This document shows positions 20,344 through 31,300 of a stretch of DNA of 46,599 nt, one piece after another. The translations under genes and the position numbers were made by a program. The stretch's first letter is position 1, and every line of letters begins with the position of its first letter. Source of the DNA: Endomicrobium sp. (lineage in GTDB: Bacteria; Elusimicrobiota; Endomicrobiia; Endomicrobiales; Endomicrobiaceae); contig JAISEM010000010.1 of the NCBI GenBank assembly GCA_031264105.1, positions 1 through 46,599 on the forward strand, written 5' to 3'. Under the pieces are notes generated by a model. That model ran no database searches. It worked only from the letters and a program-made list of their open reading frames with translations, and had not been told where the DNA came from.

Positions 20344-20476
20344 TCTTATAAATTTTTTTGAATACATTTTTTCAAAAGATTTACTTTTCTCGCAAAGAAA
20401 GATAGTTATATTATATCGCATATAATAATATTAGGTTAGATGGATAAAAAATTTAACTTATATTTTGGAGATTTGT

Positions 20477-21187
20477 ATGAGAAAAATATGTATGCTAATT
20501 TGCATCAGTTTCTTATTAAATAGTTGTAATAACAATAATATTTTCTCATGGGCACGCATTCCATTGAAAAAGAACTCGAGCATAATTGTCTGTCAAGGTA
20601 ATATTCTTATGGAGAAAAGAGACTTTAAAGGTGCTAAAAAGGAATATAGAAATGCTATTGAAATACAAAATGATCCTGAAACAGTTATGCTTTACGCGGC
20701 AGCTCTTGTTAACGAAATTGTTGGCTATAATTTTGTTCAAATAGCTGCTAATAATAATGGAAGAGGTATGTTGGCTAGCCTTTCCCATGAAACGATAGAT
20801 CGTGTTGGCAGAGAATTATGGGAATTGGTTAATACGCCTGATTTCTTTCCTTCAGTTTTTGAATCTCCGACGCCTCCTACTGATAGCGACACAAACCTTA
20901 ATGGAGCAGCTGTATATATTTTGGCAGGATTATCTGTTGTTTTAAATAATCCTGCTATTAGAGATAGCGAGGCGATAATTGATAATTTTGGTATTGATGA
21001 CAAACTTCTTCCAGTTAACGATAGGAGCGCAAATGATGCTTTGAGAAGACTAGCATGGTGTTTAACCAGAAGTTTACAATGTTTGAACAATATTAGTAAT
21101 CCTAATTTAATAGTTTCAAATATATTGCCTGAAGTACAATCGATGTATGATACATTGGCTGTATTTTTGGCAAAAATATACATTTAG
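20477..21187 (+). CDS. Lipoprotein with TPR-like segment (TadD-like position)
   Basis: MRKICMLICISFLLNSC lipobox; ILMEKRDFKGAKKEYRNAIEIQNDPETVMLYAAAL resembles a TPR; follows tadC. Confidence 0.6.
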   Translation: MRKICMLICISFLLNSCNNNNIFSWARIPLKKNSSIIVCQGNILMEKRDFKGAKKEYRNAIEIQNDPETVMLYAAALVNEIVGYNFVQIAANNNGRGMLASLSHETIDRVGRELWELVNTPDFFPSVFESPTPPTDSDTNLNGAAVYILAGLSVVLNNPAIRDSEAIIDNFGIDDKLLPVNDRSANDALRRLAWCLTRSLQCLNNISNPNLIVSNILPEVQSMYDTLAVFLAKIYI

Positions 21188-21206
21188 ATACGGTGAAAAG
21201 TGAAAA

Positions 21207-22448
21207 GTGAAAAGTAAAATCACGGTTCTATTAGTTTTCGCGTTTGTTTTAACTATTAATGCTGCTGTATCTGCTGCTCAACCAGAAAAAAGAGCTTTTA
21301 TAAATGGATTGCGCCCTATGAGCATGGGAGGCGCTTTTATTGCTGTCGCAGATGATGAGAATGCATTTTTTTATAATCCTGCCGCAATAACTGGGAGAAA
21401 TGGGTACTCCATACAAGTTTTATCTATTGATGCTGTTTTGCTTACGGATACTTTGGATTTGTACAAATTTTATAAAGATAATAGGAAAGATATAACCAAG
21501 TGGAGTAGATTGACTCAACAACAACAAACAGAGTTAATGAACAGAGTTCTTAATAACGCTTTGGATAAACCGGCAGGTGTTTTGATTTCCGCTCCAAGTG
21601 TAACTTTTATAAATAAGCCTATAGCTATTAAAGAAAATTATTTAAACTTCGGGGGTGGTTTATTTTCTTGGATAGAGACAGTCGCTAAGTTTAAAAGAGG
21701 AGCTTTATTTCCTTGCTTGTACTATAATGCACAGATTACCGGAATTGGTATTATTCCTTTAGCCTACAAGATAACTTCTCTTGATGCTGTAAAATTGCAT
21801 GGAACATTGTCTTTAGGTGTAAATTTCAAATATATGTACAGAGGAAAAAATTGCCAAGTTCGAGTTTCTCTTGACGAGATTCAAAATTATGACTTTTTAA
21901 ACGCGTTTTTAGAAGGAACCGCGTTTGGAATGGATTTTGGAGCGATTTATCATTTGAATACTTGCTGGAATTTTGGTCTTAATGTGGCCGATATATTTAC
22001 TACTTGCGTAAAATATAAAAATGTTTACAAAGATTCACGGGATTACGGACAACGATTGAATGAAAGCATCAAGCTAAATCTTGGAGTAGGTCTTGCTTAC
22101 TTCCCGGGAAAATTTTATTATTGGACTGACAAATATCTCAATACAAATAACAATTTAATGCTTGTATTTGATATAACTGATCTGACGGGAACAGAAGAAC
22201 GTTTTATAGAATCGCCTTTTAAGAAAATCCATTTTGGCGCTGAATGTAAATTAAGTCCGTTTGTTATAAGGATGGGTTTTAATTCCGGCTATCCAACTGT
22301 AGGGCTTGGAGTTGTTACAAAAATAGTTAATTTAGAGTATGCTTTTTATGGGGAGGAACAAGGTAACTATGCAGGACAAAAACCGTCTTGGATTCACAGA
22401 ATGCAACTTTCGGTTAAATTTGGCAATAACGATAAATCAAAAAAATAA
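21207..22448 (+). CDS. PorV/PorQ-like (FadL-like fold) outer-membrane protein
   Basis: Signal peptide; NGLRPMSMGGAFIAVADDENAFFYNPAAI hallmark; GTG start within a gtgaaaa x3 repeat. Confidence 0.68.
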   Translation: MKSKITVLLVFAFVLTINAAVSAAQPEKRAFINGLRPMSMGGAFIAVADDENAFFYNPAAITGRNGYSIQVLSIDAVLLTDTLDLYKFYKDNRKDITKWSRLTQQQQTELMNRVLNNALDKPAGVLISAPSVTFINKPIAIKENYLNFGGGLFSWIETVAKFKRGALFPCLYYNAQITGIGIIPLAYKITSLDAVKLHGTLSLGVNFKYMYRGKNCQVRVSLDEIQNYDFLNAFLEGTAFGMDFGAIYHLNTCWNFGLNVADIFTTCVKYKNVYKDSRDYGQRLNESIKLNLGVGLAYFPGKFYYWTDKYLNTNNNLMLVFDITDLTGTEERFIESPFKKIHFGAECKLSPFVIRMGFNSGYPTVGLGVVTKIVNLEYAFYGEEQGNYAGQKPSWIHRMQLSVKFGNNDKSKK

Positions 22449-23464
22449 TTAGCTCTCTGTTATTTTGAGTATGGTTGCAATAATTTTATTACCTTTATTT
22501 ATAGAAATCGCAGAAGTTTTATATTTTTTAAATTCCCCAGTAACGCTATTGCCAGGCCGTTCATTTGCTGTTATTACAATTTTAACTATATCGGGATCTT
22601 TTACAGCTTCAAGTATATGCTGTCTATTTTTATTAATACGGTGTTTTACTATTTTTCCCGTAGAATCATAATAATATAAAATCTCATTTGATGAATTTAA
22701 TAATATAAATGCCAGACTGTCTTTAATTGATGTTTCATAAGCGTATTCAATAATTTCAATCAAGCTTTCATTATCTTTTTTTAAAAAATCTATTATTTTT
22801 GAGATTTTATGTCTTTCCGTTGTAAAAATATCCGTTATTTCGTTATATTTTTCATCTTTTGCTGATCCGTGATTGTTTTCAATACTTTTTTTATTCTGTT
22901 AAAAGGAGAAAGTATTAGAAATCTTGAAAGGAAGTAGAGAATGAAAGTAATCATTATTGTTACAGAAGACGCTATAGAGTAATATTTTATCTGCCAATAT
23001 TTGGCTAGTTCTTTACTTTTTTTGACGGAAACTATAGCTATAAGTGTGTGATCATTCCCTAGCGGTTCTGATAACAAGAAAAAATTGTTATTTGACATTT
23101 CTTCAATAAGTTCTTTTCTTTGTATAACGGCTTTATCGTAAATACTTGAGTGCTTTTCTGTGTTCCATTCATTCGTATTATTGTGTATGATAACCTTTCT
23201 GTCTCTATCAAGTATAAAGCAAGATACTATATTTGGAAAATTTGCGAGCAATTCAATATTTGAAAGAAGATTAATATCATCAGAATTTTGAATTGATTTG
23301 TTTAAATGTGGTACAGTTATTTTTAATTCTGTTTGAGCTTTTTGCAATATTAGGCTTTGTAAATCTTTTGCTTTATCTTTTGAAAGTAGATTTACTATTG
23401 GATAGAAAATTCCGCAAATAAATAAAAGCGTAAAGAAGGATAGGAATATTATATTCTTCTTCAT
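22449..23464 (-). pseudogene. Sensor-like membrane protein (N-terminal TM, extracytoplasmic domain, second TM, PAS-like C-terminus) split by a single-base frameshift
   Basis: ORFs 22835..23464 and 22449..22763 are in different frames. The second continues upstream as KDEKYNEITDIFTTERHKISKIIDFLKKDNESLIEIIEYAYE. One extra A at CAGCAAAAG would give DQQKDEKYNEITDIF. Confidence 0.7.
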
Positions 23465-23597
23465 AGCGTTGATTATACAATATTTTTGTTGGTCTTATGC
23501 TTACTTACGTTTCGACTAAAATACCGCACTTCTATAATTTTTGATATACTTTTTTCACGAAAATTTTATATTGAATAATATTTAAGAGATACGATTG

Positions 23598-23915
23598 ATG
23601 GAAAAAATAAAATTAAATATAAGAGTAGTTAAGGCGCAAACTTTTTGGCAAAGATTTATAGGTCTTATGTTTAAGAAAAATATTAAGTATTCTGTATTAT
23701 TTAAAAATTGCAAATCTGTACATACATTTTTTATGCATTTTAATCTGGACGTTATTTTTCTGGATAGAGATAATAGAGTTATAAAAATTGTAAAACAATT
23801 AAAGCCTTTCAGAATAGTTCTACCTGTGAAAAATGCAGTCTCAATTGTTGAAATGCCTTCAAATGCCATAGAGAATGTGAATTCTCTCCTTGGAAAGAAA
23901 TTGATTGATTTTTAA
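23598..23915 (+). CDS. DUF192 domain protein
   Basis: RFIGLMFKK, VHTFFMHFNLDVIFLDRDNRVI, FRIVLPVKNAVSIVEMPS typical DUF192 pattern. Confidence 0.83.
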   Translation: MEKIKLNIRVVKAQTFWQRFIGLMFKKNIKYSVLFKNCKSVHTFFMHFNLDVIFLDRDNRVIKIVKQLKPFRIVLPVKNAVSIVEMPSNAIENVNSLLGKKLIDF

Positions 23916-23938
23916 ATAAAAAAATTAAAATTACAATT

Positions 23939-23967
23939 TTGACTGTATTATTAAAAAATGGTACAAT
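23939..23967 (+). promoter_or_regulatory. Sigma70-type promoter candidate for lysS
   Basis: TTGACT (23939-23944), 17-nt spacer, TACAAT (23962-23967), ~60 bp upstream of the likely ATG. Confidence 0.6.
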
Positions 23968-24027
23968 TCTCGTTATAAAACCTTGAAATTTGAAACAAAT
24001 CTACATATTAGAGAAAAGTGTGTGGCA

Positions 24028-25497
24028 ATGGAAAAAAAAGAGCAAGAACGACAGGCAACTCCCATAGAGCAAATAATTCAGCAAAGAAAGCAAAAAGCGA
24101 GAGATTTTGTAGCTTCGGGTATAAATCCTTATCCAGCTAAATACCCTTTGGATAAGAATAATGCGCAAATACAAAAAGAATTTGCATTTCTTAAAAAAGA
24201 ACAGGTCTCAGATGTAAAAGTTAGATCTGCTGGAAGAGTAATGACTTACAGAAATATGGGAAAAGCGGCCTTTCTTGACATAAGAGATGGATATTCTAAA
24301 ATTCAGATATACGTAAGAGCAGATAAAGTTGGAAATGAAGAATATAAACTTTTTAAAAATACGGTTGATACTTCTGACTTTATTGGAGTCGAAGGGGTAC
24401 TTTTTAGAACAAAAACGAATGAACTTAGCATAATGGTAGAAAAGTGGACAATGCTTACTAAAGCATTTAGACCTCTTCCGGAAAAATGGCATGGACTTAA
24501 AGATACTGAAACAAGATACAGGCAAAGATATTTAGACTTAATAGCTAATACTGAAGTTAAAGATGTTTTTGTAAAAAGAAGTATGGTAATTTCTGCTATA
24601 AGGCATAAACTTGAAGAGCTAGATTTTATAGAAGTAGAAACGCCTATTTTGCAGTCTTTGGCAGGTGGAGCTAATGCAAGACCTTTTATAACGCATCACA
24701 ATGCTTTAGATATTGATTTATTTTTAAGAATCGCTCCAGAACTTTTTTTAAAGCGTTTGGTTGTTGGCGGAATGGATAGAGTTTTTGAAATAGGTAGAAA
24801 CTTTAGAAACGAAGGTATTGATAAAAATCACAATCCAGAATTTACAATGATGGAGCTTTATCAAGCTTATGCTGACTACAATGATATGATGGATTTGACT
24901 GAGACCTTAATTAAATCTGCTGCAGAAAAAGTAAATCCAGAACTTAAACTGGAATTTAGAAGAGCAAAAATGTTTGATTTGATAAAAGAATATACAGAGC
25001 TTGATCTATTGCCTTATGTTGAGAGCGGCAAGATGTGTGAGCGGGTAAAACATTTAAATCTTGATTTGCCAAAACATGCTACAGATAAAAAGATTTTAGA
25101 TCAAGTTTTTGATGAGAAAGTTATACCTAATTTAAAGAATCCTACATTTGTTATGGATTATCCTGCTGTGTATTCTCCACTTTCAAAGGTAAAATTTGAC
25201 CAACCTGAAATAGCTGAACGTTTTGAGCTTTACATAAATGGAATGGAAATAGGAAACGCATATTCAGAGCTTAATGACCCTCAATTGCAGAAGATTAGAT
25301 TTGCTCAGCAAATGGAAGCTAAGAAAAAAGGCGATGACGAAGTTATGCCTTATGACGAAGATTTTATTTTTGCTTTAGAACAAGGTCTTCCTCCAACAGG
25401 AGGTTTGGGGATAGGAATAGACAGACTTGTTATGATATTGGCTGGAGTGGAATCTATAAGAGAAGTTATAACTTTTCCAGCAATGAAACCGGAGTAA
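24028..25497 (+). CDS. lysS: Lysyl-tRNA synthetase, class II
   Basis: Class II motifs: [57 protein letters not shown]; start trimmed to MEKKEQER. Confidence 0.97.
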   Translation: MEKKEQERQATPIEQIIQQRKQKARDFVASGINPYPAKYPLDKNNAQIQKEFAFLKKEQVSDVKVRSAGRVMTYRNMGKAAFLDIRDGYSKIQIYVRADKVGNEEYKLFKNTVDTSDFIGVEGVLFRTKTNELSIMVEKWTMLTKAFRPLPEKWHGLKDTETRYRQRYLDLIANTEVKDVFVKRSMVISAIRHKLEELDFIEVETPILQSLAGGANARPFITHHNALDIDLFLRIAPELFLKRLVVGGMDRVFEIGRNFRNEGIDKNHNPEFTMMELYQAYADYNDMMDLTETLIKSAAEKVNPELKLEFRRAKMFDLIKEYTELDLLPYVESGKMCERVKHLNLDLPKHATDKKILDQVFDEKVIPNLKNPTFVMDYPAVYSPLSKVKFDQPEIAERFELYINGMEIGNAYSELNDPQLQKIRFAQQMEAKKKGDDEVMPYDEDFIFALEQGLPPTGGLGIGIDRLVMILAGVESIREVITFPAMKPE

Positions 25498-25503
25498 ATT
25501 TTT

Positions 25504-26733
25504 ATGAGTGCAGTATCAGTTGAGTTTTTTATAGCGATAAGGTACTTGAAGGCAAGAAGGAAAGCTTTTTTTTCTTCTCTTACTACGTTTATCGCTATAG
25601 GCGGAACAAGCTTGGGCGTCGCTGCTCTTGTTATAACTCTTGCTGTTATGAGCGGATTTCAAAGCGATATAAGAAATAAAATTTTTGGTATACAACCGCA
25701 TATCCTTGTAACAAGATCTAACGGCGGCTCTTTTGACGATTATCTTACTGTGGAAAATAAAATAAAAAATAATATAAATGTATCGAGCGTATCTCCATTT
25801 ATATACAAGCAGGGTATTATAAGAGGTATTGATTCTGCATCTACATCTGGAATAATAATAAAAGCTATAGATTATGCCAAAGAGAATAAAATTCTAAACC
25901 TTTCAAGTCAAATTGTTGTTTCAGATATAAAGTTTGATGGTGAAAATATTGGAGAAAGATCAATAATATTAGGTTGTGAGCTTGCCAAAAGCATTTCTAC
26001 AGATGCTGGAGATGAAGTTATTTTGATGTTTCCCGCTAATTTGGGAAGTATTCCAAAGATGTATAAGTTTAATGTTTCTGCAGTAATACAATCAGGAATG
26101 TATGATTTTGACTCCTCTTTAGGTTTTATAGACTTAAAAGAAGGTCAAAGTTTGTTTTCAATGCCAGATTCTGTTACGGGACTTGATATACACACGACTA
26201 ATTTTGAAAAAGCATCTGTTACTGCTGTTGAGCTCCAAAAATATTTATCTTATCCTTATAAAGCAAAAGCATGGCTTGATATGAATAGGAATCTTTTTTC
26301 AGCTTTAAAGCTTGAAAAGATAATGATGTTTCTTATTTTAGGACTTATAATAATTGTTGCAGCGTTCAATATTATTTCTAATCTTTTGCTTTTAAGCGTT
26401 CAAAAGTCAAAAGAGATAGGAATAATGTCAGCTATGGGATTTTCAAAGTATTCTATTTCAAAGATATTTTTCTACGAAGGCCTTATTGTTGGTTCGATGG
26501 GGACAATTCTTGGAATAATTTTTGGCGTATCTTTAAGCTTTGCATTAAAATATCTTGATATATTTAAACTTCCAAAAGGTATTTATTACGTTGATAGACT
26601 TCCTGTATCCATAGCTTCTTTAGATATATTTGTTGTAGCTTTAAGTGCTTTTGGTATCTCTCTAGTTGCAGGTCTCTATCCAGCGCGTCAGGTTGCAAAA
26701 TTAGATCCTCTTGAAGCCATAAGATATGGTTAA
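25504..26733 (+). CDS. lolC: Lipoprotein-releasing system permease, LolC/LolE family
   Basis: FIAIRYLKARRK, ISLVAGLYPARQVAKLDPLEAIRYG; adjacent LolD-like ATPase. Confidence 0.9.
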   Translation: MSAVSVEFFIAIRYLKARRKAFFSSLTTFIAIGGTSLGVAALVITLAVMSGFQSDIRNKIFGIQPHILVTRSNGGSFDDYLTVENKIKNNINVSSVSPFIYKQGIIRGIDSASTSGIIIKAIDYAKENKILNLSSQIVVSDIKFDGENIGERSIILGCELAKSISTDAGDEVILMFPANLGSIPKMYKFNVSAVIQSGMYDFDSSLGFIDLKEGQSLFSMPDSVTGLDIHTTNFEKASVTAVELQKYLSYPYKAKAWLDMNRNLFSALKLEKIMMFLILGLIIIVAAFNIISNLLLLSVQKSKEIGIMSAMGFSKYSISKIFFYEGLIVGSMGTILGIIFGVSLSFALKYLDIFKLPKGIYYVDRLPVSIASLDIFVVALSAFGISLVAGLYPARQVAKLDPLEAIRYG

Positions 26734-26753
26734 CGCTTTGTATCGGAATAAAT

Positions 26754-27413
26754 ATGAACATAAAAACAGAAAACCTAAATAAGCAGTGCTCTAAAAAAGA
26801 TTCTGCTGATATTAAAGTATTGAAAAGTATAAATTTGGAAATAAGAACGGGAGAAAAAATTGCTTTAATAGGCGCATCTGGAGCTGGTAAAAGTACTTTA
26901 ATACATATTTTAGGCTTGATGGATAGACCAACCTCGGGAAAAGTGTACATAGATGGATTAGACTGTTTTAGCAAAGATGATAAATTTTTACGTAACGTCA
27001 GAAAAAGCTCTATAGGTTTTGTTTTCCAGTTTCATTATCTTATGCCTGACTTTACAGTTTTAGAAAATATTCTTATTGCGGTATGGAAAGATAAAAAATC
27101 AAAATCAAAGCAAGCGCAAGATATTTTAAGTAAAGCTGGACTTTTACATAGAAAAGATCACTATCCTTCTGAATTGTCAGGAGGAGAACAACAAAGAGTT
27201 GCAATAGCTAGAGCATTGATAAATAATCCGCGTATAATTTTTGCGGACGAGCCTACTGGCAATTTGGATAGACACGCAGGGATCGAAATAGAGAAATTAT
27301 TATTTGACAGTGCGGATGCGCTAGCGTCTACTCTTGTTCTTGTTACACATAATGAAGATCTTGCTAAAAAATCTGATAGAACAATTAGACTTGATGACGG
27401 GTTTATAGTGTAA
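26754..27413 (+). CDS. lolD: Lipoprotein-releasing system ATP-binding protein LolD
   Basis: [47 protein letters not shown]. Confidence 0.91.
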   Translation: MNIKTENLNKQCSKKDSADIKVLKSINLEIRTGEKIALIGASGAGKSTLIHILGLMDRPTSGKVYIDGLDCFSKDDKFLRNVRKSSIGFVFQFHYLMPDFTVLENILIAVWKDKKSKSKQAQDILSKAGLLHRKDHYPSELSGGEQQRVAIARALINNPRIIFADEPTGNLDRHAGIEIEKLLFDSADALASTLVLVTHNEDLAKKSDRTIRLDDGFIV

Positions 27414-27432
27414 ATAGTGCTTTTATTTACAC
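27408..27432 (+). promoter_or_regulatory. Hairpin spanning the lolD stop, upstream of the ilvE RBS
   Basis: 9-bp perfect inverted repeat GTGTAAATA (27408-27416) / TATTTACAC (27424-27432), 7-nt loop. Confidence 0.4.
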
Positions 27433-27448
27433 ACAAGGAGAACAGGCA

Positions 27449-28324
27449 ATGAAAATTTATCTTGATGGGGAACTTGTTGAAAAAGAAGATGCAAAAATAT
27501 CTGTATTTGATCATGGTTTTCTTTATGGTGATGGTATTTTTGAAGGTATAAGAGCATATAATGGACGAGTTTTTAGATTGAAAGAACATTTAGAAAGACT
27601 TTGGGCTTCTGCAAAAGGTATTAATTTAGAGATTCCAATTAATAGGAAAGAAATGGAGAAAGCTATAATAAAGACTCTTTTGGCAAATAAGCTTTCTGAT
27701 GCATATATAAGGCTTATAGTTACAAGAGGCTGTGGAGATTTAAGTCTTGATCCAAGAAATTGTGCAAAGCCTCCTTCAATTGTAATTATAACTGATCAGA
27801 TTAAATTATATCCTGAAGAATTTTATGAGAAGGGTATGGAAGCTATAACGGTTTCAATAAGACGTATAAGGCAAGATTCATTGAGTCCTAATATTAAGTC
27901 GCTGAATTATTTGAATAATATTTTGGCTAAAATGCAGGCTGTAAGAAGTGGGGTTGCTGAGGCTATTATATTAAATGCAGAAGGGTATGTCGTAGAGTGT
28001 ACGGGCGATAATATATTTATAGTAAAAAATGAAGTTATTTATACTCCATCAGGTTCTGAAGGGGCATTGATAGGAATAACTAGAGATGCAGTCATAGAGC
28101 TTGCTAAAAATAGATCAAAGATTTCTGTGAAGGAAGGACGTATAAGCTTGTATGATGTTTATATAGCTGATGAGTGCTTTTTGACAGGTACAGCTGCTGA
28201 AATAATCCCTGTAGTCGCTGTTGATTCTAGAACTATTGGTGATGGCAAACCTGGAAGAATAACAACTAAACTTATAAAAGAATTTAAATCATTAGCTCGT
28301 TCTTCAGGCACGCCAATTAAATAA
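27449..28324 (+). CDS. ilvE: Branched-chain amino acid aminotransferase (class IV PLP)
   Basis: [70 protein letters not shown]. Confidence 0.92.
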   Translation: MKIYLDGELVEKEDAKISVFDHGFLYGDGIFEGIRAYNGRVFRLKEHLERLWASAKGINLEIPINRKEMEKAIIKTLLANKLSDAYIRLIVTRGCGDLSLDPRNCAKPPSIVIITDQIKLYPEEFYEKGMEAITVSIRRIRQDSLSPNIKSLNYLNNILAKMQAVRSGVAEAIILNAEGYVVECTGDNIFIVKNEVIYTPSGSEGALIGITRDAVIELAKNRSKISVKEGRISLYDVYIADECFLTGTAAEIIPVVAVDSRTIGDGKPGRITTKLIKEFKSLARSSGTPIK

Positions 28325-28337
28325 TTTTTTTATAGAT

Positions 28338-28369
28338 GAGAATTGATTTTTAATAATAGATCAATTCTC
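28338..28369 (+). terminator. Intergenic hairpin (weak terminator or mRNA stabiliser) between ilvE and tamB
   Basis: 10-bp perfect inverted repeat GAGAATTGAT / ATCAATTCTC with 12-nt loop; no clear 3' U-tract. Confidence 0.4.
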
Positions 28370-28390
28370 TGATGAAAAATTAAGGAGAGT

Positions 28391-31300
28391 ATGCGAAAAA
28401 TTATAATATTTTTTGTTGTCTTGTTTTTGCTTGTTTGTGCATACTGCGCAAGAGGATATTTGTTAGTTCCTTATTTGCAAAAATATATAAGCAGTAAAAC
28501 AGGCCATAATATGTCAATTTCCACTTTTTCAGTATCTCCGTTTAAGCTATCTATTAAAAATATTAATGCCGATGGTATTGTAAAAGCCAAAAAAGTTACA
28601 TTAAAACTAAATCCTATTAAACTTTTTTTAAGTATTTTTTCCTCTTCAGAAAACATAAGGCAAATTGAAATATCTAACCTTGAAATTAATTTAAAAGAAA
28701 ATCCAGATACCGCTGATGTAAAATCAAATAATAGAAAAGCTGTTTTGAAGCTTCCTAAAATTGGGGTTGATGTCTATATTGATAAAGCAACCATAAAGCA
28801 AGGTTCCAGTGTTTTTAATCTATCTAATACCGATGTATGTGTTGATGCCGGCACAATAAATATAAATTCAAATTTACATACTCTCGGAACTTCTATTGGG
28901 ATTGAAGTTTTATTGAAACAGAAACAAGGTTATATTTTTGACGGGTCAGCGTTTCTAGTATCTAAAGATAAAATAAACATGTTTATAACTTCTGAAGGTA
29001 CTATTGATTTACTCTCTTTTAATGCTAATTGGGATATAGCGGTGGTAAATCTTGATTATAGAGGTTTTGATTTTGGAGGAGCATCAGGTGCCTTATTAAA
29101 AAACGAAAAAGATATTGATATTAAAATAAATGGAAATTTTGGAGATCTTAAAATAAATGGTTTGCTTAGCGACAAAACAGATATGTCTGCGTCTGTAGAT
29201 ATTTCACAGGCCAATAAATTTATGTCAGGAAAGCTTAATATAGGCTTTAAAAAACAAAGGAGTTCAAAAGAATTAAAAATTAAATCATCAAAACTAAAAG
29301 CTTTTGATTTTGAACTTGTAAGCTTTGATTTATATGGAAATGAAAATAATGATGGAATATATAAAGTTATTTGCGACTGTGGTTCATCTAGAAAATTGGA
29401 AGGCGTTTATTTAAGAAATGGAGTTTATGAAGGTAACCTATTTGTAAGAGGTAAGAAAGTTGGGAATATAAAAGGAAATATAAAGACAGGCGCAGCCGTT
29501 GTTGATGTTAAAAATATAAGTATGACAGATATGCCTATAATTCCTGTAATGGCAGGAAATGCGCAAGGAACAATAAATATTTTCGGCAGTATAGATGAAA
29601 ATTCAGGCAAAATAGATTTCATTTTCAAAAACTTAGAAGTATTGGGTATGAAGAAAGTTAATGCCGAAGGTGCGATACTACGCGATAGAAATAAATATAT
29701 ATTCAATTTTTATAAATCTGACAATTCGATTTCTTTAAAAAATGTTATTGTTGATGGCAAGCAAGTATTCGCAGATTTTAAATTTGAAAGAGTTAATCTT
29801 TCAAATGTTTCGCGTATTATAGGGAATTCTAAAGTCGATATTTCTGGAGTTGCAGACGGTCATATAAAGTATGAAAGTGGTATGGGAACAAAATTTGACA
29901 TCAAGGCATTTAATGGAAAATTTTATGGGAATGATTTTAAAGAATTTAACGGAAAGGTAGAACTATCTTTAAACAAGGTAGATATTAAGCAGTTTGTTAT
30001 AAAAAACAGCTCAAATACAAATATAGTTGACGTGAAGGGATTAGTAGGATTTACAGATGAAGATCCTAAATCTTCAGTGTATATTGATTTAAATGGCATT
30101 CTTTTTCAAGGTATTAAGACTGATACTCATATTGAATTTCATGGATATTTTTCCGATGGTAAAAATGTAAAAGGATTGGTAAGGGCTGTTGATTGCAAAA
30201 TAGGAGGAACCTCTTTAGGCGCTCTTGAAGCTGAAGCGAATATATCGACAAAAAAAATTAAAATATCAAATTTAAAGTCTGATAATGAGATAAATGCTTC
30301 AATATCTGCAAATTTGAAAAGAAATAAAATAAAGTGTGTAATTGATTTTAAAGATATTAATATAGAGGGAATTTATCCGGGGATATCTGGATATTTAGAT
30401 GCTTCAGTGAAATTTTCAGAACGATTAACCAATCCATATATTAAAGTTTCATCTTTGTTGAAAAAAGGCAATTATTTATCTAAAAATTTTTCTTTATCAT
30501 CTGAATTTTCCTATAAAGATGGTATTGTAGAAATAAACAAAGCAAATATCGTTTCTGATAAAACAGAGATATTCTTAAATGGACAATATTCAAACTCTGG
30601 ACATTTATATTTAACCGTCAATAATTTAAGCGATAAAATCATAAACGCATTAGTCGGTTTTACGTTACCATTCAAAGGAGACCTCTTTGGGAAAGGGAAA
30701 GTTTCTTTTCCTGGCAAAAATCCAGCGATTAATTTGTCTATTGAAACAAAAGACGCTTATATAAATTCTCTAAAGATAAAAGATTTTAAAGCTAAGGTTA
30801 AAATTGCAAATAAAAATATTGAAATAAATTCTGCCTCTGCAAAAATATCTAATAGCGAGATAAGGATTGATAACGGTTTTTGTAATTTAAACAATAATAA
30901 ATATTCTTTAGATTTATTTTTGTTAAATATTCACGCTGGTCCTGCAGATTTGTTTGGAAGCATAAAAGTATCTGGAGATATGTTAAAAGAAAAGGGAGAG
31001 TCTGTATATAATGGAATAGTAAATATTAATAATTTATGGTTGAATAAATATAAATTGGACCGTTATCTTTTCAACTATTCTTTTAAAAACTGGAATCTAA
31101 TGTTTTTTCAAAAATCTGAAATAGAGAAAGATAAGTTTGATTTATCAGGTGAAATTATTTTTAGTGATACGTTATATGTAAAGAAATTGAATGTTGTAAA
31201 AGGATTTTCATATTTTGATATGTCCGGAAATTTTTCTAAAGATTATATAAATTTTGAAATAGCAGGGTTTGGGATTGATTGGAGATTTATGGCTAATCTT

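Noticed and set aside
20409-20427. TATTATAT-CGC-ATATAATA inverted repeat upstream of the 20477 lipoprotein gene as an operator.
   Set aside because: All-AT palindromes are expected by chance in such AT-rich DNA.
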